From positions 3,038,001-3,102,000 of the forward strand of contig NC_014217.1 in assembly GCF_000092925.1 (NCBI RefSeq): a stretch of DNA of 64,000 bases, written 5' to 3'. Positions 38,586-45,776 of the stretch are shown piece by piece. Position numbers and translations under genes: made by a program. The notes below the pieces were generated by a model. It had not been told where the DNA came from. It made no database searches and was given only the letters and a program-made list of their open reading frames with translations. Each line of letters opens with the position of its first letter. Position 1 is the stretch's first letter. The DNA is from Ancylobacter novellus DSM 506. Lineage in GTDB: Bacteria; Pseudomonadota; Alphaproteobacteria; Rhizobiales; Xanthobacteraceae.

Positions 38586-39863
38586 TCAGGCGCGCACGGA
38601 GCGGAAGGAGGCGCGCAGCTCTGCGGCGAAGGCGGCTGGCTGCTCCCACGCGGCGAAGTGGCCGCCCTTGGGCAGCCGGTTGAAATGGACGAGCTTGGGG
38701 AACGCCTTTTCCGCCCAGCTCTTCGGCGCGGCGTAGATCTCGTCTGGGAAGACGCTGACCGCCACCGGGATGGCGATGTGCTTCGGCGCGAAGAAGGCGA
38801 GCTTGTTCTCCCAGTAGAGCCGCGCCGACGACACTGCCGTCCCGGTCAGCCAGTAGAGCGTGACATTGTCGAGGATGTCGTCCCGCGTCAGGCCCTCGGC
38901 TTCGCCATTGAAGACGCGCACGATGAGTTTGTAGCTGCGCGCGTCGTGGTCGAGCATCCAGGCGGCGAGGCCGACCGGCGAATCCTCCAGGGCGTAGAGG
39001 GTCTGCGGCCGGTTCGCCATCTCCTGCGCATAGCCGAGGCCGTGCTTGTAGAAGAAATCGAGCTGCGCATAGGCGTTCGCCTCATCGGGCGACAGCCCGG
39101 TCGGCGCCGGCCCGCCGGCGGCGAGCGCGGCGGCGATGTCGTCCGGCACGGTCGCTGGCATGTTCGTGTGGATGGCCAGCAGTTCCGGCGGCGCCTGCAC
39201 CGCCATCTGCTCGGAGACCGCATCGCCCCAATCGCCGCCCTGGGCGACGAAGCGCGTATAGCCGAGGCGCTTCATCAGGGTCGTCCAGGCACGGTCGATG
39301 CGCTGGGGATCCCAGCCGGTGGAGGTCGGCTTGGCCGAGAAGCCGTGGCCGGGAAGCGAGGGGATCACGACGTCGAAGGCATCTTCCGCCGTTCCGCCAT
39401 GCGCCGTCGGGTCGGTGAGCGGATCGATGACCTTCAGCTGCTCGATCACCGAACCGGGCCAGCCATGGGTGATGATCACCGGCAGCGCGCCGGGATGCTT
39501 GGACCGGACATGGATGAAATGGATGTCCAGCCCGTCGATCTCGGTGACGAACATCGGCAGCGCGTTCAGACGCGCCTCGACCTTCCGCCAGTCATGCTCG
39601 CTCTGCCAATACTGCGCGAGCTTGCGCATGGTGGCGAGTTGCACGCCTTGCGTCGCATCCCGCACCAGCTCCGGCGTCGGCCACCTCGTGGCCGCGATCC
39701 GCCGGCGCAGATCGGCAAGCGCCGTGTCGGGGAAATGCACCTTGAACGGCTGGATGGCGTCGGACTGGGCGGAGAGCGGCGTTGGCATCATGGTGGCGAC
39801 TCCGGCTGCTGCTGCGGCGGCGAGCACATCGCGCCGCGTGAGGGCTGATTGGGCTTCCGGCAT
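38586..39863 (-). CDS. Exported epoxide hydrolase family protein (EHN type)
   Basis: ATG at 39863 is supported by GAGGAGA upstream; a longer frame reaches 39911. The 425-residue product has a twin-arginine signal (LTRRDVLAAAAAAGVATMM), an EHN domain (FKVHFPDTALADLRRRIAATRWP) and an alpha/beta hydrolase fold: ITHGWPGSVIEQLKVIDPL (oxyanion loop), GGDWGDAVSEQM (nucleophile Asp), and GGHFAAWEQP (catalytic His). This matches microsomal-type epoxide hydrolases placed in the periplasm. It is the first gene of the five-gene minus-strand run; the composite operator-like site lies 92 bases upstream. Confidence 0.93.
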   Translation of the reverse strand: MPEAQSALTRRDVLAAAAAAGVATMMPTPLSAQSDAIQPFKVHFPDTALADLRRRIAATRWPTPELVRDATQGVQLATMRKLAQYWQSEHDWRKVEARLNALPMFVTEIDGLDIHFIHVRSKHPGALPVIITHGWPGSVIEQLKVIDPLTDPTAHGGTAEDAFDVVIPSLPGHGFSAKPTSTGWDPQRIDRAWTTLMKRLGYTRFVAQGGDWGDAVSEQMAVQAPPELLAIHTNMPATVPDDIAAALAAGGPAPTGLSPDEANAYAQLDFFYKHGLGYAQEMANRPQTLYALEDSPVGLAAWMLDHDARSYKLIVRVFNGEAEGLTRDDILDNVTLYWLTGTAVSSARLYWENKLAFFAPKHIAIPVAVSVFPDEIYAAPKSWAEKAFPKLVHFNRLPKGGHFAAWEQPAAFAAELRASFRSVRA

Positions 39864-39954
39864 GACGTTCTCCTCTGCAGCCATCGACGTGGCTGGCTGA
39901 GTAATTTTCATCCGTTATTTTGGCTGATGGCCCGGTAGTGGCGATTGCACGTTG

Positions 39955-39976
39955 GTATCGACGATACTTTGGTATC
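39955..39976. promoter_or_regulatory. Composite operator-like inverted repeat (site A)
   Basis: Half-sites GTATC, GAC, GATAC, then four bases (TTTG), then GTATC: three half-sites forming two overlapping perfect inverted repeats with spacers of three and four. It is 92-113 bases upstream of the exported epoxide hydrolase gene. The same arrangement is found at 31934-31955. This looks like a binding site for a dimeric regulator. Confidence 0.6.
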
Positions 39977-40066
39977 AACTGGCGAGTCTCGATTGCACGC
40001 AACAATCGGTTTTGCTTATTTTACTATAAGCTGACGCGGATATGTTCTGGATGTCGCGTTGAAATT

Positions 40067-40080
40067 GATACTAAGGTGTC
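40067..40080. promoter_or_regulatory. Operator-like inverted repeat (site C)
   Basis: GATAC, four bases (TAAG), GTGTC. This is an inverted repeat with one mismatch and the same four-base spacer as sites A and B, about 100 bases further upstream of the hydrolase operon than site A. It may be a second, weaker operator. Confidence 0.4.
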
Positions 40081-40171
40081 GCTTACACCTTGGAATAATA
40101 GAGTTGTACGCCGCCATCCCTCATTTTGCTCGGGCTCGACATCATGTCCGTTGAAGAGGAGAGGACAATGC

Positions 40172-40258
40172 CGGCCCGTCGGCGTGCTGGTGGATCGCAA
40201 AGGCGGACTGCTGGTGGCCGACGATGTCGGCCATGCGGTGTAGCGGTTGAAGAACTAA
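40172..40258 (+). pseudogene. Relic of a sorbosone-dehydrogenase-like gene (3' end)
   Basis: Read from 40172 the frame gives RPVGVLVDRKGGLLVADDVG then HAV, a TAG where a TGG (Trp) codon would be expected, RLKN and a TAA. This is the C-terminal pattern of PQQ-type glucose/sorbosone dehydrogenases (GRPVGV, DGSLLVADD, VWRV). Nothing upstream of 40172 continues the match. It is a short relic of a deleted gene next to doxX. Confidence 0.6.
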
Positions 40259-40439
40259 GCGTCGGCCGCCTCACTGGGCCGGACGGCGACGCTAGGCGGC
40301 TGAGGATTGCCGAAATGTTGCGCAACGGCTGACGCTGCGCGTCGCGGCACTACCCCTAACTCCGACTGACCAAACCCATGTAACCGACGCTGTCGGCTCT
40401 CCGTAGTACCGGGGGGCCCCAAGACGGAGCCATGTTGCC

Positions 40440-40925
40440 GTGTCACTCAACAAACTCGCCATCGCGCCGCTGCCGGCTCCGCCCGGCTGGTACGCAGTTC
40501 CCCTTCGTCTGATCATTCGGTACGGCTTCTTCGCGCACGGATATGCGAAGCTCCTGCGCGGGCCCGATCACTTCACCGGTATCCTGGCTGCGATCGGCAT
40601 GCCATTTCCTCACCTGCTCAGTTGGGCGACCGTGGCGATCGAGCTTGTCGGCGGACTGATGATCCTGGCCGGCGCGCTCGCTCCCCTCGTCACCGTGCCC
40701 ATGATCGTGGTGCTGCTAGTCGCCATCTTCTCCGTCCACCTCCCCAACGGCTTCAGCTCGATCAAGCTGATGTCCTATGACGCGAGCGGAGCCCATTTCG
40801 GCCCACCCGGCTATGAGACCGACTTGCTCTACGTCGCGGGACGCCTGGCCCTCTCGATTGCAGGTGCTGGACCATTCTCGGTCGACAGCTATTTGCGCCG
40901 GCGCCAGAGGCCCGCGAAGGACTAA
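40440..40925 (+). CDS. DoxX family membrane protein
   Basis: A 161-residue protein with four transmembrane segments, for example WATVAIELVGGLMILAGALA and VTVPMIVVLLVAIFSVHLP. The RYGFFAHGYAKLLRGP segment near the N-terminus is typical of DoxX proteins, which in bacteria are linked to redox or thiol stress and membrane quinol oxidases. The start is GTG at 40440 with GGAG about twelve bases upstream; no ATG is available in frame. It is oriented away from the hydrolase operon. Confidence 0.88.
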   Translation: MSLNKLAIAPLPAPPGWYAVPLRLIIRYGFFAHGYAKLLRGPDHFTGILAAIGMPFPHLLSWATVAIELVGGLMILAGALAPLVTVPMIVVLLVAIFSVHLPNGFSSIKLMSYDASGAHFGPPGYETDLLYVAGRLALSIAGAGPFSVDSYLRRRQRPAKD

Positions 40926-41161
40926 TTCAGCGGATCGTCGTCCCGCCTGGTCGTTGACATCAATCCCCATCACTCGTCCCCGGTCTCCTCTGGGACGACA
41001 TGCATTGCGCGTTTGTGCTTAGTTTTAGGACAGCGAGGGTGACTCCTACGCTGCACCCCCTTGAACAATCAATTTGATCTCCAAAATGATGCCGCTGGAG
41101 CGGCACCATCCGCTCGAGACTGCAGTCGCCCGCCATGGGCATATGATTGCGGAGATTGGAG

Positions 41162-41494
41162 ATGGAACATCAGCATCCAACCACTTCAGCGACCATCGAA
41201 GAATTCGCTGCCGCGCTGTCCGATCCAGCACAAGTGCTGGCTCATGCCGGCCTTGCTCCGGAAGATCAGCGGGCAATTCTCGCGTCGTGGGCGTCCGATG
41301 CCAGAGCGATCCCGGGTGCGCCAGCCCTACGCCGACTTGAGAGCGGCGCTGTGGTCAGGCTGGCCGATATCCTCCTGGCTTTGAGGGACATCGACCAGCG
41401 AGCAGGCAACGGCGGCGACGACGATCCCCCGCCAGTTCCTGCCGCAGCCGCCGTTCCGCCGCGGATCATCCGGACGGTAGCTGTGGCCGCTTGA
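41162..41494 (+). CDS. Hypothetical protein, 110 aa
   Basis: ATG at 41162 follows GCGGAG at normal distance; an in-frame start exists five codons upstream. The product has a helical N-terminal domain (IEEFAAALSDPAQVLAHAGL, then APEDQRAILASWASDARAI) and a Pro/Ala-rich tail. The first part resembles small regulatory or zinc-free helical proteins found in rhizobia; no exact family is recognised. It is the first of a row of small genes reaching to 43.4 kb. Confidence 0.65.
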   Translation: MEHQHPTTSATIEEFAAALSDPAQVLAHAGLAPEDQRAILASWASDARAIPGAPALRRLESGAVVRLADILLALRDIDQRAGNGGDDDPPPVPAAAAVPPRIIRTVAVAA

Positions 41495-41691
41495 GCGCCG
41501 CCGTCAAATGTATTGCCAGATCGACGACGTGGAGCGCCTCGCGGCACGCTGATCGCGGCGTGCTGGGAGGCGCGGAACCACAGGCATTCGCGGGCCGCTC
41601 GGAGAACGGTCCGCATCTGCGGTTCTTGTCGCGAAGCTTGGTTCGCCTATTTGGGCGACGGTCTCCTATTCGATCTTCAGGACAGCGCCGA

Positions 41692-41886
41692 ATGCCGCCT
41701 TCCGACTTAGTGCAGAAATTGAGAGATGCGTCTGTCATTCCCCCTGACGTCCGCAACGAGGACGAGTTGCGTGAGTTGCTGAGGGAGGCCGCGGAGACGA
41801 TCGAGACGCTCATGCGGCAGCAGAAGGAGGGCGAGCTTTTTCTCGATTTTTCGTCGCGCAGTCCTCGCAAGGGCGGAGGTTGTTGA
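41692..41886 (+). CDS. Small hypothetical helical protein, 64 aa
   Basis: ATG at 41692 has AGGA eleven bases upstream. A longer open frame begins at 41491, but its upstream part has Arg-rich, unlikely composition. The product (MPPSDLVQKLRDASVIPPDV, then NEDELRELLREAAETIETLM) is strongly helical and acidic, likely one coiled coil or a helical hairpin. Family and function are unknown. Confidence 0.6.
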   Translation: MPPSDLVQKLRDASVIPPDVRNEDELRELLREAAETIETLMRQQKEGELFLDFSSRSPRKGGGC

Positions 41887-42110
41887 GCTTTGCCTGCCCC
41901 GGCGCCAATCGAGCCTTCGGGCGCAGCATTACTTGGCGCCGACAGACGTGAATTATCCGAGCGGGCCTTATTTCACCCACCTTCATCGCCTATCTGACGG
42001 CCAGTCGATTGATCGACTTGCTCGCCCCGATTCGGTGGCGCGGGCCTCTTTCCAAAATTCCGAAAATGAGACGCGGGCCGCCAAGGGCGAGCCGCGCGCG
42101 AAGGACTTTT

Positions 42111-42257
42111 ATGAACACCAACAACGCCAAGCGCGGCGACGAACGCCGCACCATGAACACGGCTGCCACCGGCCGTTCCCCCACCGATTGGAAGCCCGAA
42201 CCGTGCGGGCTCACCCGCGAGCAGATCCGGGCAATCGTCATCGAGCAGATCGGCTAA
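42111..42257 (+). CDS. Very small hypothetical protein, 48 aa
   Basis: ATG at 42111 has GAAGGA seven bases upstream. The product ends GLTREQIRAIVIEQIG, a plausible amphipathic helix, after a polar N-terminal part. A second in-frame ATG lies at 42153. No family is recognised. The reading frame continues upstream without a stop to 42009, but with poor composition. Confidence 0.45.
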   Translation: MNTNNAKRGDERRTMNTAATGRSPTDWKPEPCGLTREQIRAIVIEQIG

Positions 42258-42399
42258 CCCGGCGAAATCCGGGCGGTGCCTCTTCTGCACTTGGCGCATA
42301 CGGGACTTGCCGGTGTGACCGGCCGACCGCTGAACTCCCAAACTAAGACTCCGCCCTCCTCTCGAGGGTGGGGCCTTCCCGTTCAGAGTCGCGAGAACT

Positions 42400-42702
42400 C
42401 TACCGGTACCAGCAGCGCGTCCGCCACCGGCCCCGCACCCATACGCGGCGACAAACGCGCCGCCGACGGCGCGGTGCGACCCAGACACGCCGCCCATTGC
42501 GCCAGACCCAATAAGTGTTATCGGCCGGCGTTCCGTCTGGGGCTTCGCCGTATGATCTATCTGCGGGCGGATCGACTTCTGGGGCAGGCAAGTTCCTAAG
42601 CGCGTCGAACGGCGTCGCCTCGGCCCTGCTGGCGACAACCGCGCCGGTGACCACCGCACTGGCGAATCCGAAAAGCCCGAGAAGAAGCGACCGGCGGTCC
42701 AT
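42400..42702 (-). CDS. Secreted hypothetical protein with Arg-rich C-terminus
   Basis: ATG at 42702 has GGAGGACG upstream. The 100-residue product starts MDRRSLLLGLFGFASAVVTG, a signal peptide of the Tat-like type (RR plus hydrophobic stretch), with cleavage likely after SRAEA. The mature part has an acidic Pro-rich linker and a C-terminal region rich in Arg, Trp and Val with two Cys (VCRRVWVRGRWRTRCWYR), as in small exported proteins of rhizobia and Methylobacterium. Function unknown; the basic tail may bind nucleic acid or cell-wall polymers. Confidence 0.75.
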   Translation of the reverse strand: MDRRSLLLGLFGFASAVVTGAVVASRAEATPFDALRNLPAPEVDPPADRSYGEAPDGTPADNTYWVWRNGRRVWVAPRRRRRVCRRVWVRGRWRTRCWYR

Positions 42703-43009
42703 TTTTCGTCCTCCCGCGATTTCGGGAAACATGCTCCCGCACCAGCTAAGAGTCCACCGAGATCCGTGCCGGCCGCGCGGATGGCCCCCGACTTCGGTCG
42801 GCTGTATTGTTCTCTTGGCGCCGCCTTTGGGCGTTTCCTCTCGACTTTCCCGCCCTCCTTCGGGAGGGCGGAACTCTGCGTTCCGGAGAGCGCCGCTCGC
42901 CGAGCACCGGCGGCATTTCTCCTACAAGGGCATGCGAGAGGCGCCGGATAGTGCGGCTATGTTCAATCGGCTGTGTAATGCTGAGATTTGCGAAACAGGA
43001 GCGCTGCAA

Positions 43010-43201
43010 ATGTCCGATGCCGCCACGCTGATCGAACTGGACGAGCGCATAGCCATCGCTCGTCAAAACCTGTCCGAGCTGACGGAACAGGCCGCTGCCT
43101 TCTCGGGTGGAGCGGACGAAGAACGCTCCGCCGAACGGATTGCGGAACAGCAGGCCCTCTTAGACAACCTCATCCGCCAAAGAGAAGCCTTGGCTGAGTA
43201 A
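43010..43201 (+). CDS. Small hypothetical coiled-coil protein, 63 aa
   Basis: ATG at 43010 has CAGGAG nine bases upstream. The product (MSDAATLIELDERIAIARQN, then LSELTEQAAAFSGG and RIAEQQALLDNLIRQREALAE) is two acidic helices with heptad spacing, probably a helical hairpin. An upstream extension to 42515 is open but not protein-like. Function unknown. Confidence 0.65.
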   Translation: MSDAATLIELDERIAIARQNLSELTEQAAAFSGGADEERSAERIAEQQALLDNLIRQREALAE

Positions 43202-43301
43202 CAGCGCTCCCCATCGGAGAGCCATTGCGACCGAAAAAGCCGCCATCCTTGTCGGCTCCGGAAGACTAATTTACCGTCGTCATCTCCTGGGGGCGACGGA
43301 C

Positions 43302-43445
43302 ATGATCCGGATTTTGATCGCGGCGGCAGCCGCTTTGGCGATGAGCGCTATGGCTTCAGCTCACGGCGGCGGCTGCCGTAAGGACTCGCCGCCGGGTCAG
43401 TGCTGCCACATGGACCGGAAAGCCGGCACTTTTCACTGCCATTGA
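43302..43445 (+). CDS. Very small secreted YHYH-like protein, 47 aa
   Basis: ATG at 43302 with GGGGGCG upstream gives a 47-residue product: a signal peptide (MIRILIAAAAALAMSAMASA), then HGGGCRKDSPPGQCCHMDRK and a C-terminal FHCH. The mature part has four Cys and four His in a pattern close to the short exported proteins ending in YHCH, which look like metal-binding or disulphide-bonded peptides. It ends with TGA at 43443-43445. Function unknown. Confidence 0.65.
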   Translation: MIRILIAAAAALAMSAMASAHGGGCRKDSPPGQCCHMDRKAGTFHCH

Positions 43446-43712
43446 GGCTACCTGGCCACCCGTTGCAGAACCGTTGACTTGACAAAGCCCGGCCAGCCCT
43501 CAATTTCAAGCGCATGAGTACGGCAAACCCCATCGTTATGCGACTGCATCCGATCGCGGAATCGTAGCCCGAAGTTCGGCCTGGACGCGCCGAGCTTCGG
43601 GGCGCTGGGTCATGGGTGGATCAGCTCACCCGCGCGTCTGCCATCACATCCCAGTTCGTATCAGCGCCATGAGAGCCCGAAGGTCGGTCCCGTGGCATGG
43701 AGCCGTACATCT

Positions 43713-44141
43713 ATGACCAAGTTCAACACCACTGCCGGCAAGCCGCCAATCGTCGTCAGTGACGAAGATTATGGGCGTCTGACCAAGCTCGCCACGGCCG
43801 CCCTCGACCGCTTTCCCGACGTTGCCGAGGAACTTCAGATCGAGATGGAAAGGGCTCAGGTCCTCAGCACGGCCACGATCCCTGAGGGCGTCGTGCAAAT
43901 GGGCTCGACCGTGGAATATCATTCTGATGTCGAGCAACGGCGACGCATTACGCTCGTCTATCCGGGCGAGGCCGACATCGCGGAGGGCCGGGTTTCGATC
44001 CTGACGCCTATTGGCGCCGCCCTGATCGGGCTCTCTGCTGGGCAGTCCATCCGATGGGTGTCTCGTGACGGTCGCGAGCACGTGCTGACGGTGCTCAAGG
44101 TAGAGCAACCTGTCGCCTCCGCCACTCCCACGGTGGTGTGA
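43713..44141 (+). CDS. rnk: Nucleoside diphosphate kinase regulator Rnk
   Basis: The 142-residue product starts MTKFNTTAGKPPIVVSDEDY and has the two-part Rnk layout: an N-terminal helical hairpin (YGRLTKLATAALDRFPDVAE, ELQIEMERAQVL) and a C-terminal GreA-like domain (GSTVEYHSDVEQRRRITLVYPGEADI in pieces, ISILTPIGAALIGLSAGQ-like). Rnk binds RNA polymerase near the secondary channel and influences nucleotide balance in other bacteria. ATG at 43713 is preferred over GTG at 43692. A long hairpin follows the stop. Confidence 0.9.
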   Translation: MTKFNTTAGKPPIVVSDEDYGRLTKLATAALDRFPDVAEELQIEMERAQVLSTATIPEGVVQMGSTVEYHSDVEQRRRITLVYPGEADIAEGRVSILTPIGAALIGLSAGQSIRWVSRDGREHVLTVLKVEQPVASATPTVV

Positions 44142-44151
44142 ACCGCCCCTG

Positions 44152-44215
44152 CCACACACCGGCGCCCGCCGCGCGAGCCGCATTTCGGTCAGCGACCTGG
44201 GGCGCCGGCATGTGG
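44152..44215 (+). terminator. Long stem-loop after rnk
   Basis: Arms of sixteen bases at 44152-44167 and 44200-44215 pair at 14 of 16 positions, centred on GGCGCCC and GGGCGCC, with a 32-base loop. It begins ten bases after the rnk stop. There is no T run after it, so it may be a 3' stabilising structure or a factor-dependent terminator. Confidence 0.5.
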
Positions 44216-44330
44216 TGAGATACACCAGCCCCCGCGTGCCTCAGCAACCCGAGGCGCGGCCACCAAGCGTCAATTCTGCTATGTTACGGGCCGGTCTAGT
44301 GATTCGGGCCCACGGGTAGAGCGACGAAGT

Positions 44331-45776
44331 ATGGCCGCGACAACCGTCGACACGAGAATCATCGCCGTCTCCTCGCCTATCCAGGCGCGGAGCTTGGCTG
44401 GGCGAGCCCTTCCTGTCGCCGTGCTCGTACTTGCCGCATTGTCGACGACGCAAGCTCCCGCCGAAGACATATCGTGCGACCTCACCTCCAGTTCGCTGAG
44501 CTGTGCGGGATCCGCGACTGGCGCCGACTCCACAGCACTAGGCGACAACTCTGAAGCGACCCAGGCGTCCGGCACGGCGGTTGGTCAGGGGGCGAAGTCG
44601 TTCGGCGCCAACGGAAGTGCCTTTGGGCAGCTTTCGGTTGCGAACGGCGTTTCCTCAACAGCAGTCGGCCAGAACAGTGTGGCCAACGGAACTGCCTCAT
44701 CGGCTTTTGGGCGTAACTCCGCTGCGAATGCGGATCGAACCACCGCGTTGGGAGCGGATGCCGCGGCTAACTCTATCGCGGCGACAGCAATCGGACAGGC
44801 CACGAATGCGAACGGACGATACGCGACAGCGGTCGGCCAAGGCGCGAATGCCAATCTCGACTTCACCACGGCCGTTGGAGCTGAAGCCGCGGCGCAGGGG
44901 GTGAACGCATCGGCTTTCGGCTATGGCGCGCAGGCGAATTCATCTGGTGCTACGGCGCTCGGTCAAGGAGCCGCGGCCGCCGCTGCGCAGTCCACGGCCA
45001 TCGGCCAGACTGCCGCAGCAAATGGCGTTGCTTCGACCGCGGTAGGCCAGAACGCCATTGCCAATGGCAATAGCTCGACAGCGCTCGGCCAGAACGCTGC
45101 TGCGAACGCGGAGGGAGCTACCGCCGTCGGCACCATCGCTGCGGCTAACGCGGCGAGCTCAACGGCGCTCGGCTGGAACGCTACGGCGAACGGCGTCGGG
45201 TCCACGGCGCTTGGGCAAGGTTCAATTGCTGCATTTCAAGGCTCCACGGCTCTCGGGCAAGGAGCCAACTCCTCGGCGGCCGGCGCTACCGCTATCGGGT
45301 ACGGCTCTGCTGCGGCGTTCGAGAATTCCACTGCCATCGGCTATGGCGCGGCCACTACGAGAGCTGACCAAATCGCGCTTGGCAGCGGCTCGAACACCTA
45401 CACGATGCCAGGCCTCACTTCCGCGAAAAGCCAAGCGGCACAGTCGGGACCGTTGCAGGTCGTGACCACCGATGCCTCGGGGAACCTCGCCTCGGCATCC
45501 GTCAGCCAGCTGTTTGGTATCGACGAGATTTATCGCGACATCGACCGGGTCCAGGAGGGAGTGGCCATGGCCATTGCGATGGACACGCCGCATCTCCCCT
45601 ATGGCAAGGACGTCGCCGTAAGCGCGCAGTGGGGGACTTTCGGCGGTCAGAACGCGATGGCGTTCTCTGGCATTGCCCGCTTGATGGATGACAGCCTTTT
45701 CCTGACCGGCGGTGTGGGCGTCGGCCTTAATGAAGGGACGATTGGCGGCAAGGCGGGGCTGATGATGGCATGGTGA
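44331..45776 (+). CDS. Trimeric autotransporter adhesin, YadA-like
   Basis: A 481-residue outer-membrane protein. After a signal-type N-terminus (LPVAVLVLAALSTTQAPAED) come about twenty tandem 14-residue YadA-head repeats of the form STALGQNAAANAE, with slight variants. They are followed by a short neck and linker (DRVQEGVAMAIAMDTPHLP) and a C-terminal anchor of about 60 residues ending in Trp (GKAGLMMAW), as needed for outer-membrane insertion. A long coiled-coil stalk is absent, so it is a short adhesin. Its stop overlaps the start of the next gene (ATGGTGA), showing translational coupling. Confidence 0.93.
   Translation: MAATTVDTRIIAVSSPIQARSLAGRALPVAVLVLAALSTTQAPAEDISCDLTSSSLSCAGSATGADSTALGDNSEATQASGTAVGQGAKSFGANGSAFGQLSVANGVSSTAVGQNSVANGTASSAFGRNSAANADRTTALGADAAANSIAATAIGQATNANGRYATAVGQGANANLDFTTAVGAEAAAQGVNASAFGYGAQANSSGATALGQGAAAAAAQSTAIGQTAAANGVASTAVGQNAIANGNSSTALGQNAAANAEGATAVGTIAAANAASSTALGWNATANGVGSTALGQGSIAAFQGSTALGQGANSSAAGATAIGYGSAAAFENSTAIGYGAATTRADQIALGSGSNTYTMPGLTSAKSQAAQSGPLQVVTTDASGNLASASVSQLFGIDEIYRDIDRVQEGVAMAIAMDTPHLPYGKDVAVSAQWGTFGGQNAMAFSGIARLMDDSLFLTGGVGVGLNEGTIGGKAGLMMAW

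Noticed and set aside
37962..39848. 628-codon open frame on the plus strand
   Set aside because: Antisense of the alpha/beta hydrolase, Ohr and epoxide hydrolase genes; low-complexity Arg/Gly/Asp-rich product.
43232..43258. Hairpin AGCCG...CGGCT with a T run on the minus strand
   Set aside because: No minus-strand gene lies upstream that it could terminate, and on the plus strand the T run is missing.
44600..45400. Regular 42-base periodicity resembling a repeat array or CRISPR
   Set aside because: The periodicity comes from the 14-residue head repeats of the YadA-like adhesin. There are no conserved spacers or identical repeats as in CRISPR.
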